Part shown: positions 13,583 through 22,087 of the stretch, piece after piece
Layout of the letters: each line of letters starts with the position of its first letter
Position numbering within the stretch: the first letter of the stretch is position 1
Source of the DNA: Microcaldota archaeon
GTDB taxonomy: Archaea > Micrarchaeota > Micrarchaeia > Burarchaeales > JACRGF01
Assembly: GCA_016212395.1 (NCBI GenBank)
Contig: JACRGF010000006.1
Coordinates: 1-41,442 of the forward strand
Direction: 5' to 3'
Length of the DNA: 41,442 bases
Notes under the pieces: generated by a model
Seen by the model: the letters and a program-made list of their open reading frames with translations, nothing else
The model's database searches: none
What the model was told of the DNA's origin: nothing
Translations under genes and position numbers: made by a program

Positions 13583-14848
13583 TTACTTCTTTTTCTTTTT
13601 AGCTGCAGCCTTCTTCGCCTGCTTTTTTCCTGCTTGCTTTTCCAGCTTTATTTCTTCGACTATCGCTTGTATTTGCTTTTGTTCTGCTGGTTTTTCTTCC
13701 ACTTTCTTCGGGATAGTCTGCTTGAGCTTGTAAAGCATTTCGTCTATCTTCTGGAGTTCAGCGTCTTGAATCGAGAGTTTAGTTTGAATGTCGCGCGTTA
13801 TCGCGTCTGTTCCAGCTGCCTGCGATTGCACTGGCAGTGATTGCGGCGATTGTGTTTTTTGCCCGCTTTCTCCTTCGTTTTTTTCTTTTTCTTCTCCGCC
13901 TACTTCAGTGATTATTGTTTCTTCGAACGCGCCAGCGTTTTTTTCAGCCATCCTGTCGCGTGCTATTTCCCTCATCGTCGGCTGGGAGTAATCATCTGAA
14001 GCGTCTCCGCCTGTCTGCCTGCCTCTCCCGAAAACAAACACTACCACCAGAATTAATGCAAGCATTATCGCTGCGACTGCGATTGAAGAGTATTCAGACA
14101 GTTGCTGAAGCAAGTTTTTCTCTGCAACTGCTACTGCTGTTATTGGCGTTGAAGTGCTCGTCAGGCTCTCGGCGAAAGTAGTCGCGGCTTCCTCTGCCAA
14201 GTATTCTTCGCTTGGAATAACGTAATCAATTTTTCCAGGCCTTGTCACTACAAAACGCGCTTCACCATTCTCGTCCGTAACCATTCCGACTATAGTGCCG
14301 TTCACTACCGCGTTTACCGCCTCGCCTGCAATCGGCTTTCCAGAGCTTGAAACAATCTGCACATTCAAAGTATCGCCAACGCGCGCTTTCCCTGGCACGC
14401 GCACCGTTGCAAGCGAAGGAGACACTTTCACTTCAACAATGCTTCCCTTCGAAACTTTTTCAAACTCGCAGCCAGTAGTAAAAGAAACGTTTTTCTCTCC
14501 TCCAGCTGGAACGCCCTTTGCTTCACACGAAACACTGCTTCCAGAAATTTTGCATTCAAGCGTTTCCCCGCTGCTTTCAGGCTTGAAGAAAGAACTAGTT
14601 GCGCAGTCTATTGGAAGCTGGACGGCTATCTCCACGCTCTTCACGTCAGTCTTCCTCTCGTTTTCCACAGTCAACACTTCGGTAGTAACACAGCTCGGCG
14701 TGAGCGTTCGAGTAGCAGAGTTGAATATGTTCTCGCACTGTTGCGTCACGTTGCTTGAAACACTCACTTTCTCCGAGTTCAAAGCTTCGCTGAAAACTAG
14801 AGGCGAAAAGAACAACGTCAATATGATTAGCATTATGGTCGTCTTCAC
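13583..14848 (-). CDS. Membrane-anchored envelope protein with Ig-like domain and cytoplasmic coiled coil
   Basis: 421 residues from a GTG at 14848, about 27 bases after a minus-strand TATA box (ttaaatag); ATG at codon 6 is an alternative. Residues 1-20 are a signal peptide. Residues 20-225 are extracellular, with paired cysteines and NVT/NVS glycosylation sites. Residues about 150-205 (ATVRVPGKARVGDTLNVQIVSSSGKPIAGEAVNAVVNGT) look like a beta-sandwich of the carboxypeptidase-regulatory or Ig type. A membrane helix lies at about 255-278 (SIAVAAIMLALILVVVFVFG). The C-terminal 140 residues are cytoplasmic, highly charged, coiled-coil-like (IQDAELQKIDEMLYKLKQTIPKK) and end in a poly-lysine tail. 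A surface receptor or structural role is possible, but no family is recognised. Confidence 0.75.
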   Translation of the reverse strand: MKTTIMLIILTLFFSPLVFSEALNSEKVSVSSNVTQQCENIFNSATRTLTPSCVTTEVLTVENERKTDVKSVEIAVQLPIDCATSSFFKPESSGETLECKISGSSVSCEAKGVPAGGEKNVSFTTGCEFEKVSKGSIVEVKVSPSLATVRVPGKARVGDTLNVQIVSSSGKPIAGEAVNAVVNGTIVGMVTDENGEARFVVTRPGKIDYVIPSEEYLAEEAATTFAESLTSTSTPITAVAVAEKNLLQQLSEYSSIAVAAIMLALILVVVFVFGRGRQTGGDASDDYSQPTMREIARDRMAEKNAGAFEETIITEVGGEEKEKNEGESGQKTQSPQSLPVQSQAAGTDAITRDIQTKLSIQDAELQKIDEMLYKLKQTIPKKVEEKPAEQKQIQAIVEEIKLEKQAGKKQAKKAAAKKKKK

Positions 14849-14870
14849 GAAGTAGTTTTATGGCGTCTCC

Positions 14871-14880
14871 CCCTATTTAA
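14871..14880 (-). promoter_or_regulatory. TATA box of the envelope protein gene
   Basis: Read on the minus strand, ttaaataggg is centred about 27 bases before the GTG at 14848. On the plus strand the divergent Mre11-like gene has its own T-rich box (ttttattttt, 14911-14920) about 22 bases before its GTG. Confidence 0.5.
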
Positions 14881-14935
14881 ATGTTTGCCGAGCAACTCTT
14901 TTTCCAAAGCTTTTATTTTTCGGAGTGTGGAGAGC

Positions 14936-16120
14936 GTGAAGGTTGCGATAGTGTCGGATTTTCATTTGGGCTACGCGCGTTTCGAGGATGACGCGTTCAA
15001 GCAGGCGCGCGAAGCATTCGCCAAAGCAGTAGAATTCGGCGACGTGATTATCCTCGCAGGTGATTTGTTCGACTCTAAAATTCCAAAGCCGGAAACTCTC
15101 TCGCAAGCGTTCGAAATTTTCGAGCAGGCGAAAAAAAAAGAGTGGAAGGCAAAAAAAATCGAGGGAACGTGCTGCCTTCCAGTCGTCTGCGTTCACGGCA
15201 CGCACGAGCGCCGTGGCAGGGAATTCGTCAACCCCATCCAGACGCTTGAAGCAGCAGGCTTTCTCAACAACGCTCACGAAGGAAGAATAGTTTTCGAGCT
15301 CAACGGGGAAACGATTGCAGTCCAAGGCTTGGGCGGAGTCCCAGACGATTATGCGAAAGCTGCGCTTGAAAAGAAAAATTTCACTCCCATTCAAAGTGCT
15401 TTCAATGTTTTCGCGTTTCACCAGACTCTGGCAGAACTCGTGCCTGCAGCGAAAGACTTGCCGGGCGTTGAAGACTTGCCTGAAGGCTTTGACGCGTACG
15501 CGTGCGGGCATTTTCACGCGCGCAAGACAATGCAAGCTGAAGGCAAGCTGATAATAATTCCAGGAAGCACTGTTGTCACGCAAATGAAAAAGGAAGAAGA
15601 GGAAGCGAAAGGATTCTACTTGCTCGACACGAAAACAAAAAAAACAGAATTCGTCAAAATAAACTCGCGCCAGTTTCATTTCCTCGAATTGAAACTAGAT
15701 AATGCGACTGTTGAAGACGCTAGAAAAAAAATACTTGCTGAAATCGAGCGTGTTATTGATGCTTCAACGCTCAACCCAATTATTCGCTTGAAAGTTTCAG
15801 GGACTCTCGCGAAAGGCTTGGAGCCAAGCAACCTTGCAGTGAACGGGATGGAACGCGAGTTTTCAGGGCGCGCTCACGTTGAAATAGACAAGCAACTGTC
15901 CTCTGACTCGCTGAAAGAAAAAATAGATTTTCTGAGAAGCCTGCGGGGCCAGAAAGCTACAGTGCGCGAAATGGGCTTGACTGTGCTGAAAGAAAAACTC
16001 AAGGCTTCAGGCAGCAAGCTAAAGCCCGAGCAAGCGGAAGAATTGTTCGACTCGCTGTGCGAAGGCAGCGAGCAAGCTTTAAAAAAACTAGTGAAAGAAA
16101 CACACAGCAAGGCAGAATAA
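14936..16120 (+). CDS. Mre11/SbcD-like DNA repair nuclease
   Basis: 394 residues from the GTG at 14936 (MKVAIVSDFHLGYARF). The 17 residues the ORF track adds before it cover the promoter. Calcineurin-type phosphoesterase motifs that bind two Mn ions appear in order: SDFHLGY (motif DxH), LAGDLFDS (GDxxD), GTHERRGR in place of the usual GNHD/E, and YACGHFHAR (GHxH). Mre11 trims DNA ends at double-strand breaks together with Rad50. The C-terminal half (residues about 240-394) contains the helical region that in Mre11 meets Rad50. No Rad50, HerA or NurA gene is in this window. The Asn-to-Thr change in the GNHE motif deserves a check, because that Asn is usually a metal ligand. It is followed 17 bases later by a small membrane protein gene. 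Confidence 0.85.
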   Translation: MKVAIVSDFHLGYARFEDDAFKQAREAFAKAVEFGDVIILAGDLFDSKIPKPETLSQAFEIFEQAKKKEWKAKKIEGTCCLPVVCVHGTHERRGREFVNPIQTLEAAGFLNNAHEGRIVFELNGETIAVQGLGGVPDDYAKAALEKKNFTPIQSAFNVFAFHQTLAELVPAAKDLPGVEDLPEGFDAYACGHFHARKTMQAEGKLIIIPGSTVVTQMKKEEEEAKGFYLLDTKTKKTEFVKINSRQFHFLELKLDNATVEDARKKILAEIERVIDASTLNPIIRLKVSGTLAKGLEPSNLAVNGMEREFSGRAHVEIDKQLSSDSLKEKIDFLRSLRGQKATVREMGLTVLKEKLKASGSKLKPEQAEELFDSLCEGSEQALKKLVKETHSKAE

Positions 16121-16137
16121 ATTCAGAGGCGGTAAAA

Positions 16138-16332
16138 ATGGATGAAGACAAGGCAGGCATTCAAATCGGCAGGTTGATACTCTCCCTCGCAATGGGTGGC
16201 ATCATCGGCTATACTCTCTACTCCTCCTGGATTTTCGACGACTGGTTCGGAATACCTGACTACGCGGCAATACTAATAGGGTTTATTGCATTCCTCATCG
16301 TCTACCTGCTGTTCACTTACGCGGTGAAATAA
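16138..16332 (+). CDS. Small membrane protein, two helices
   Basis: 64 residues from the ATG at 16138, preceded by the ribosome binding site gaggcgg; the ORF track's longer start overlaps the previous gene. It has two hydrophobic segments: residues 11-30 (GRLILSLAMGGIIGYTLYSS) and 42-63 (YAAILIGFIAFLIVYLLFTYAV), joined by a short acidic loop. There is no recognised family. It is 17 bases behind the Mre11-like gene and probably on the same transcript, though a role in DNA repair does not follow from that. Confidence 0.75.
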   Translation: MDEDKAGIQIGRLILSLAMGGIIGYTLYSSWIFDDWFGIPDYAAILIGFIAFLIVYLLFTYAVK

Positions 16333-16340
16333 ATAGAATT

Positions 16341-17729
16341 TTACTTTCTTTTTTCTTTTCTCTCCAAGTATTCAGCGTAGCCTGCAGCGTGTTTTAATGC
16401 TTTCATTGCCGCATTCGGAGAGTGGTAAGTGGGCACGCCGTACGAGTCGAGAATCCTGCAGTGAACGTCCGTGTATTCCCCTCCAGTTGCGACTATTATA
16501 ATCGGTTTTTTTCTTTCATCAGACGCTTTAATTATCGCGTTCACGACGTTCGAGTCCAGCCCGACTGTCTGGAATAAGGTTATTACTATAATCACGTCCA
16601 CGTTTTCGTCTTCAAGCAAAGCGTCGAGCGCGAGTTCGTACCTTTTCGAGTCAGCGTCGCCAACCAAGTCAAGCGGGTTTCTTACAGTCACGTAATTCGG
16701 AAGTTTTTCAACAAGCTTCTTTTTCGTGTCGCTCGAGAGTTCAGCGAGCTTCAATCCCGTTTGCTCTGCAGCGTCTGCAGCAAGCACTCCGTAGCCCCCT
16801 CCGTTAGTCATTATGCCTATTCTTTTTCCTTTCGGGAGAGGCTGGTCAAATATTTTTGAAAAGTAGAATAGTTCCATTAATGTTTCCGCTTCGATTATTT
16901 TCGCCTGCTTGAACAACGCCTTGTACGCTTCACTAGAGCCTGCGAGTGCTGCGGTATGCGATTTCGCAGCAGCAGCGCCTCCAACGCTTATTCCCGCCTT
17001 AATCATGATTACTGGTTTTTTCACAGTGACTTTTTTTGCTGCTTCAAGAAACTCCCGTCCTCTCTTTACTCCTTCAACGTAGCACACTATTATTTTTGTT
17101 TTCTCGTCGTTGCCCAAGTACTCGAGCAGCATCGTTTCGTCTATCACTGAAGCGTTTCCGTACGAAACGAATTTTGAAACGCCAAGCCCAGCGCGCGCAG
17201 CCAAGTCGAGAATACACCCGCCTACTGCACCGCTTTGGCTCATGAAGCTCACTCCGCCAACATGCGGCCTGCCCATTTTATACACTGGCAGGAAAACGCT
17301 GTCCACTCTCGACGACGGGTTTAACACGCCCAAGCAGTTCGGGCCTATCACTGCAATTCCGTACTTTCGAGCGATTTCCTCAATTTGCTTTTCGCCTTCA
17401 ACATTCCCAACTTCACTAAACCCGCCTGAAATTATCACTGCGCCTTTCACCCCATTCTCCCCGCACTCGCGCAACGCGCTTGGAACGAATTTAGCCGGAA
17501 CAGCGAAAATCGCGCAGTCAATCTTTCCTTTCACTGCTGAAACGCTCGGGTAGCACTTCAATCCGATTATCTCTCTAGCATTCGGGTTGATAGGGTAAAT
17601 TTTTCCAGCAAAGCCAGAGTCAATAAAATTCTTTACAATCGCATGGCCGACTTTATTCGGCTCGCGTGACGCTCCGATTATCGCAACGCTCTTCGGGTTA
17701 AAGATAGACTCTAAATTCATTTCCATCAC
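16341..17729 (-). CDS. acdA: ADP-forming acyl/acetyl-CoA synthetase, alpha subunit
   Basis: 462 residues. It converts acyl-CoA, ADP and phosphate to the free acid, CoA and ATP, the archaeal route from acetyl-CoA to acetate. The N-terminal CoA-binding Rossmann domain begins NPKSVAIIGASREPNKVGHAIVKNF. The succinyl-CoA synthetase-like ligase domain follows (GPNCLGVLNP, SFMSQSGAVGG). KSHTAALAGS at about residue 257 carries the catalytic histidine that becomes phosphorylated. Length matches the separate alpha subunit of hyperthermophile enzymes (about 460). The GTG start abuts the stop of the beta-subunit gene, so the two are translationally coupled; ATG at codon 2 or 4 is possible. Energy conservation by fermentation is the likely role. 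Confidence 0.93.
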   Translation of the reverse strand: MMEMNLESIFNPKSVAIIGASREPNKVGHAIVKNFIDSGFAGKIYPINPNAREIIGLKCYPSVSAVKGKIDCAIFAVPAKFVPSALRECGENGVKGAVIISGGFSEVGNVEGEKQIEEIARKYGIAVIGPNCLGVLNPSSRVDSVFLPVYKMGRPHVGGVSFMSQSGAVGGCILDLAARAGLGVSKFVSYGNASVIDETMLLEYLGNDEKTKIIVCYVEGVKRGREFLEAAKKVTVKKPVIMIKAGISVGGAAAAKSHTAALAGSSEAYKALFKQAKIIEAETLMELFYFSKIFDQPLPKGKRIGIMTNGGGYGVLAADAAEQTGLKLAELSSDTKKKLVEKLPNYVTVRNPLDLVGDADSKRYELALDALLEDENVDVIIVITLFQTVGLDSNVVNAIIKASDERKKPIIIVATGGEYTDVHCRILDSYGVPTYHSPNAAMKALKHAAGYAEYLERKEKRK

Positions 17730-18356
17730 TTACTCTACTATTCTCACGTCAACAACATCATACCCTTTCTCGTGCACAATTACAGGGTTCAAATCCAGTT
17801 CTTTCACTTTCTCTTCTTTCACCATGAGCTTGCTCACTTGCATCAACAATTTTCTTATTGCAGTAACGTCTGAAGGAAGCGTCCCGCGCACTCCAGTTAG
17901 CAACGGGTATGTTTTTATTTCGCGAATCATTTCATCAGCATCTTGTTCAGTTATGGGGCAAATTCTGATTGAAACGTCTCGCAACACTTCAACAAACACG
18001 CCTCCAAGCCCGAATATTACGAGTGGCCCGAACTGCGCGTCCCGCTTTCCTCCCACGATAAGCTCTACTCCTTTGCGCGCCATTTTCTGAACAAGCACTC
18101 CATCAACTTTCGCGCTTCCTGCATTGTGAATTATTTCGTCGAACGCGTGCTCGAGCGTTTTTTCACTAGTTATTCCAACGCGCACGCATCCCTTGTCGCT
18201 CTTGTGAGAAATTTCCTTGGAAACAACTTTCAACACTACTGGAAAACCCATTTTTGCTGCAGCTTTCTTTGCTTCCCTCTTGTCTCTCGCAATGCTTCCG
18301 CTAATAACTTTCACGCCGTATTTTTCAAGCAGCCCCACCGCTTGAACGTAATCCAT
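17730..18356 (-). CDS. acdB: ADP-forming acyl/acetyl-CoA synthetase, beta subunit (ATP-grasp)
   Basis: 208 residues, close to the usual beta length (about 230). It is an ATP-grasp nucleotide-binding subunit: AKKMGFPVVLKVVSKEISHKSDKGCVRVGI holds the conserved ISHKSD block with the second phosphohistidine site, and FGPLVIFGLGGVFVEVLRDVSIRICPI and LDLNPVIVHEKG are conserved family blocks. The ATG at 18356 has agagg about 8 bases upstream. The gene lies 22 bases after a membrane-anchored winged-helix protein gene and directly before the alpha subunit, forming a three-gene minus-strand operon. Confidence 0.93.
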   Translation of the reverse strand: MDYVQAVGLLEKYGVKVISGSIARDKREAKKAAAKMGFPVVLKVVSKEISHKSDKGCVRVGITSEKTLEHAFDEIIHNAGSAKVDGVLVQKMARKGVELIVGGKRDAQFGPLVIFGLGGVFVEVLRDVSIRICPITEQDADEMIREIKTYPLLTGVRGTLPSDVTAIRKLLMQVSKLMVKEEKVKELDLNPVIVHEKGYDVVDVRIVE

Positions 18357-18378
18357 ATTTCAAACCTCTTTTCTTCGC

Positions 18379-19281
18379 TTAAAACTGCGGCTTTAACGCA
18401 AAATAAGCAACGGCAATAGCAGCGACAACAACAAGCAATACTGCAAGCTTCCCGTACTTTCCAGCGTAATACTGCACGCGCGCCTTCATTTTCATCGTCG
18501 CGTCAATCTTCACCGGGCCATCTGAAACTTTTTCAGGAACAGCAACCACTGCAGGCAACGCTTTCACCACTTCTTTCTTCTTCAACTCTCCAGCAGCAAG
18601 CCTTTCCTCTTCGCTTGGATTAACTATCACTGGCGTTGGCGGCTCGAGCATTTCTTCTGGAGAAGCATTGATTTTTTTAGGAAGCTTTTCACCCATTGTT
18701 GCAGGTTCGTCTGAAACGAGTTCGCTCGCAATATTCTCGTCTCCTGCAGGCGCCGGGGAAGGTTCGCGTTCCTCTTCTTCCCTTGCCTGCACGAGCGCCT
18801 TCGTGTACCCTTTCGCCTGGTCTGTCTTCGCGTAACCCTGCTCTGTAAGCATTACTTCAATGCGCGGACTCGGCGAAGCACCAGTCCCGCTCTTTATAAC
18901 GTAATCAATCATTCCCAACTTCGACAGTTTGTAAAGCCTGAACGCCAAGTCCCCAGAGCGAATGTTCAACTGCTGTTCAAGCTTTTCAGGCTCCTTGAAA
19001 CCTAAGCCAGCATGGCTCATCACCGCCATGTCCAACGCGTCCATCTCGCCTGCACTCTTCTCGTCAGCCATCGCGAGCACGCGTTTGCCTTCCTCAGTCA
19101 AACTAACGGGTGTAAAGCCCAGCGACGTTTGAATGTCCACGTAACCCTTGATTTTCAAAGTGCCAAGCACGTTCGCAGCCCCGAACAAAGAAGAATTAAT
19201 CTTCGGCCCGAAACGCTCGACAACACTCTCACCATCAATCTTTTCCAAAACCGCCAAGTCAAGAAAATTCAATTCCTTCAA
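18379..19281 (-). CDS. Membrane-anchored winged-helix protein
   Basis: 300 residues from a TTG at 19281, with aaggtg about 9 bases upstream and a TATA-like tttaaatatt about 35 bases upstream. The track start at 19440 runs through that promoter and gives an untypical N-terminus. Two winged-helix-like units fill residues 1-150: LKELNFLDLAVLEKIDGESVVERFG ... FTPVSLTEEGKRVLAM, and LDMAVMSHAGLGFKEPEKLEQQLNIRSGDLAFRLYKLSKLGMIDYVIK ... VMLTEQGYA. A Pro/Glu-rich linker (about 155-265) leads to a C-terminal membrane helix (KLAVLLVVVAAIAVAYFAL) with a short outer end. It is a tail-anchored DNA-binding-type protein. It is co-transcribed with acdBA, so it may be their membrane-linked regulator; this is inference. 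Confidence 0.75.
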   Translation of the reverse strand: MKELNFLDLAVLEKIDGESVVERFGPKINSSLFGAANVLGTLKIKGYVDIQTSLGFTPVSLTEEGKRVLAMADEKSAGEMDALDMAVMSHAGLGFKEPEKLEQQLNIRSGDLAFRLYKLSKLGMIDYVIKSGTGASPSPRIEVMLTEQGYAKTDQAKGYTKALVQAREEEEREPSPAPAGDENIASELVSDEPATMGEKLPKKINASPEEMLEPPTPVIVNPSEEERLAAGELKKKEVVKALPAVVAVPEKVSDGPVKIDATMKMKARVQYYAGKYGKLAVLLVVVAAIAVAYFALKPQF

Positions 19282-19511
19282 AACAACACCTTGAAAACAA
19301 AATTTCCCGCACGAATATTTAAATGTTTGGCATGCGCCCCGCCTAAACAACTGCAAAACCCTGAGAAACAAACCACTCAAAACCACTGCAAAACGCATTG
19401 AAACAAGACACTGCAAAAAACTAGCGCGTGCATGCCCCACGCGTGCTTAAAAAAACTTGCTGTCGATACTAAACCAGTTGCGATTCTTTTGTTTTTCGGA
19501 GTTGGTTTCAA

Positions 19512-20762
19512 ATGAAGTTCACTTTCCTCGGCGCATCCCGCGAAGTCGGCAGGAGCGCAGTTCTTTTCGAGTGCGACAAGCGCGTGATGCTCGACTGCGG
19601 AATCAAAATTCACGGAGAAATGACTGAACGCCCGAAAATTCCGAAGCAACGCGTTGACGCGCTCGTGCTCTCCCACGCGCACTTAGACCACTCAGGCTAC
19701 GCGCCTGCATTGTTTGAAAACGCAAGCCTCCCCGTCTACGCTACTTATCCTACTCAAGCGCTGTGCGAATTGCTGCTTGAAGACTCTGTGCGCGTGCAGG
19801 AAAAACGAGGCTTGGAAATCCCGCTCTTCTCAAAAAAGGCAATGAAAAAATGCCTTCACTCGTTCGTCCCTCTAGTGTACGAACGCAAGCACTCGCTCAC
19901 AGACAAGACGAGCATTACAATGCACGACGCAGGCCACATTCCAGGCGCAGGCATAGTCGAGTTGAACAGCGCGGACAAGAAAGTAGTCTACACCGGCGAC
20001 TTTAAAATGCAGGAAACATTTTCCCACGAAGGCGCACAAACAGTGGAAGATGTTGACGTTCTAATCACCGAGAGCACTTACGCTGGCAAAGAGCACCCTG
20101 ACAGGCAAACGGTGGAGCAGCAGTTGTGCTCTGAAATAGAAGAAACCCTCGAGCAAGGAGGCATTGCTTTGCTCCCGTGCTTTGCAGTGGGCAGAAGCCA
20201 GGAAATACTCCAGCTTTTGTATGACTACAACCCTGAATGGAAGCCTTACGTCGACGGAATGGCAGTGCGCGCTACCCGGCTTATTCAAGAATACCCGAGT
20301 TACTTGAAGGACGCGCGATCGCTCAACAAAGCGTTCCGCAATGCGCAAGTAGTCACTAACCCAGGAATGCGCTTCAAGGCATTGAGAAAGCCAGGCATAA
20401 TCGTTTCCCCTGCAGGCATGCTTGAAGGCGGGCACGCCATCTGGTACTTGCAGAAACTCATTGGAAGAAACGCGAAAATAATTTTCACAGGATTTTCAGT
20501 GCAAGACACGAACGGCTGGCTTCTCATGAACAAAGGCATGATTCACGCAGACGGACGGGAAGTGCGCGTGCCAAACCCCGTGCGCTACTTTGACTTGAGC
20601 GCGCACGCTGGAGAAAAAGACTTGCTCGAATTCGTGCAATGCGCAAACCCGAAAAAAATCTTCTGCATCCACGGCGACCACTGCTCAGGCTTCGCAGAAC
20701 AATTAAGAGAAAAAGGATTCGACGCAGTCGCGCCCATCGCAGGAGAACAATTCGAGTTTTAA
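19512..20762 (+). CDS. Beta-CASP metallo-beta-lactamase RNase (archaeal RNase J/aCPSF2 type)
   Basis: 416 residues. The metallo-beta-lactamase core has SREVGRSAVLFE, the zinc motif LSHAHLDHSG (HxHxDH), HDAGHIPGAG and YTGDFKMQETFSHEGA. The beta-CASP cap and its motifs follow: LITESTYAGKEHPDRQ, GGIALLPCFAVGRSQEILQLL, IIVSPAGMLEGGHAIWYL (motif B region) and FDLSAHAGEKDLLEFVQ plus CIHGDHCSG (motif C histidine). This family cuts or trims RNA in archaea, either as a 5'-3' exonuclease or as an endonuclease. There is no N-terminal KH domain, so it is not aCPSF1. Length fits aCPSF2/RNase J-like proteins. The ATG has cggagttgg a few bases before it. The gene converges with 20759-21142, overlapping its stop by 4 bases. 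Confidence 0.9.
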   Translation: MKFTFLGASREVGRSAVLFECDKRVMLDCGIKIHGEMTERPKIPKQRVDALVLSHAHLDHSGYAPALFENASLPVYATYPTQALCELLLEDSVRVQEKRGLEIPLFSKKAMKKCLHSFVPLVYERKHSLTDKTSITMHDAGHIPGAGIVELNSADKKVVYTGDFKMQETFSHEGAQTVEDVDVLITESTYAGKEHPDRQTVEQQLCSEIEETLEQGGIALLPCFAVGRSQEILQLLYDYNPEWKPYVDGMAVRATRLIQEYPSYLKDARSLNKAFRNAQVVTNPGMRFKALRKPGIIVSPAGMLEGGHAIWYLQKLIGRNAKIIFTGFSVQDTNGWLLMNKGMIHADGREVRVPNPVRYFDLSAHAGEKDLLEFVQCANPKKIFCIHGDHCSGFAEQLREKGFDAVAPIAGEQFEF

Positions 20763-21142
20763 TGCAGTTGCTCCCTTTTCTTGACTACCTCCATGTATTC
20801 TACCATTATTTCTTTAGTACCAAACAGCCTGCTGTACGTCACATCTCTTTCCAGCATGTTCGAGTACACTGTTGAAAGAATTTGAAGCCCAAACTCGCGA
20901 ATTTCACGCGAGTTCATTTCAACTATTGCTTGCAAGTTGCTTTCATTCATTTCAACTACTGCACTTACAATTCCTTCGCATGCAGTAGTCCACATCATGT
21001 ATTCAGGAGACACTTGCCTAATTTGCCCTCCTGTTCGCGCTCCGTGCACTTGCGCTACAATAGCAAAAACTTCAAACAAGCTTAATTCAGGTTCGGGCTC
21101 AACGCCATTTCCGCACTCGATGCAGTAATTAATTTGTTCCAA
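20759..21142 (-). CDS. Unrecognised protein overlapping its upstream neighbour
   Basis: 127 residues from a TTG at 21142, the first possible start after an in-frame TGA. The first 61 bases overlap the end of the 21082-21852 gene in another frame. The sequence is largely helical and acidic (LSLFEVFAIVAQVHGARTGG, IVSAVVEMNESNLQAIVEMNSREIREFGLQILSTVYSNML) with an N-terminal CIEC. No strong ribosome binding site precedes the TTG, so translation may rely on coupling. Alternatively the two frames were once one gene and a frameshift separates them. No family is recognised. Confidence 0.55.
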   Translation of the reverse strand: MEQINYCIECGNGVEPEPELSLFEVFAIVAQVHGARTGGQIRQVSPEYMMWTTACEGIVSAVVEMNESNLQAIVEMNSREIREFGLQILSTVYSNMLERDVTYSRLFGTKEIMVEYMEVVKKREQLH

Positions 21143-21852
21143 GGCTCGCGTTCATAGTTCAATGCAACCAAATCAACTTCGCCACTGCTTCTAAGTTGTG
21201 CTCCTCTCACTCTCTCCATTGTCTGGTGGATAACATTGCACACGTCAGCTTGTTTTGCCTGTTTTCTTAAAACTTCAAGCGTTTCCTGCTTGCTTTTTCC
21301 TATTGTTTCAAGCTTCGCGCTTTCAACTGCTTTCACTGCGAGCGCAACAGCAACAATCACGTCCCCCAGCACTCTCCCCTGCTCATTCAACTTTCGAATA
21401 GACTGTTGAACATTCCTCCCATTTGCAACGTTCAAAACAAGCTGTTTGTCTTCAGCATTCAAGCCTTTCCCTAAAACTCCAAGCGAACCGTCGAAAGCAA
21501 TATCGCACGCGAGTTCAGCAAGCTTTCCCTTGCTCAGCACTCCTTGTCCCTCGTGGTTCCTGAAAACAATCGCTCTCTTCTCCATCCCCGCTTGCTCGTT
21601 AAAGTAAACGTAAGACAATGAAGCGCCAGGAATGTTTGTAACAACGTTTTCAACTTCAATTACTTTCACGCCCCCAACATTAGTGACAGACGCTATTTCT
21701 CCTGTTGCAACGCTTCCATCCTGAGGCCCGAAAAAGAAAAACACGTTTCTAGTTTCAAGAAACGCTGCAACGCGCAAATTGTCCGTCCACGCTTCTCCAT
21801 CCAAATGCAAGTCTACCTTGCATTCGCTCTTAATTATCTTATCTGCTGCCAC
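21082..21852 (-). CDS. Unrecognised cytoplasmic protein
   Basis: 256 residues from a GTG at 21852 (MAADKIIKSECKVDLHLDGE), chosen because agaggggag lies 9 bases upstream; the track start is a TTG at 21888. Residues 1-100 are strand-rich (WTDNLRVAAFLETRNVFFFFG, GEIASVTNVGGVKVIEVENVVTNIPGASLSYVYF) and might form a small beta-barrel or PH-like fold. Residues 110-230 are helical (LVLNVANGRNVQQSIRKLNEQGRVLGDVIVAVALAVKAVES). There is no signal peptide or known motif. It is in a minus-strand set with a 36-residue mini-gene before it and an overlapping ORF after it. Confidence 0.65.
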   Translation of the reverse strand: MAADKIIKSECKVDLHLDGEAWTDNLRVAAFLETRNVFFFFGPQDGSVATGEIASVTNVGGVKVIEVENVVTNIPGASLSYVYFNEQAGMEKRAIVFRNHEGQGVLSKGKLAELACDIAFDGSLGVLGKGLNAEDKQLVLNVANGRNVQQSIRKLNEQGRVLGDVIVAVALAVKAVESAKLETIGKSKQETLEVLRKQAKQADVCNVIHQTMERVRGAQLRSSGEVDLVALNYEREPWNKLITASSAEMALSPNLN

Positions 21853-21890
21853 TAACGGGTGCTCCCCTCTACCCTTCAAGCACCCCAAAA

Positions 21891-22001
21891 CTATTGCTTG
21901 AACTTTTCAGCAAGCTGGCTTTTCCTAACAGTCAAAGCGTCCCTTCCAGCAGGTGCACTGCCTGTTTTCTCTCCCGCCTTGCTTTTCGAAAACCATGCCA
22001 T
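21891..22001 (-). CDS. 36-residue mini-gene at the head of a minus-strand set
   Basis: The ATG at 22001 opens a frame reading MAWFSKSKAGEKTGSAPAGR and ending in LAEKFKQ with TAG at 21891-21893. It is too short for the ORF track. It is basic, with a coding-like mix of residues, and lies 38 bases before the GTG of the next gene. caaagtgg precedes the ATG and ttaaatag lies about 45 bases upstream. It could be a leader peptide or a small protein, and I cannot exclude chance. Confidence 0.4.
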   Translation of the reverse strand: MAWFSKSKAGEKTGSAPAGRDALTVRKSQLAEKFKQ

Positions 22002-22087
22002 AAAACCACTTTGAAATAAGAAGACTATTATGCCTTTTCAACTATTTAACTTAGCATGTATAATCCAATTTATTCAGAGGTGTGCAG

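Noticed and set aside
14873-15679. 268-residue minus-strand ORF opposite the Mre11-like gene
   Set aside because: The opposite strand has all phosphoesterase motifs; this frame is Phe/Arg/Cys-rich with no domain.
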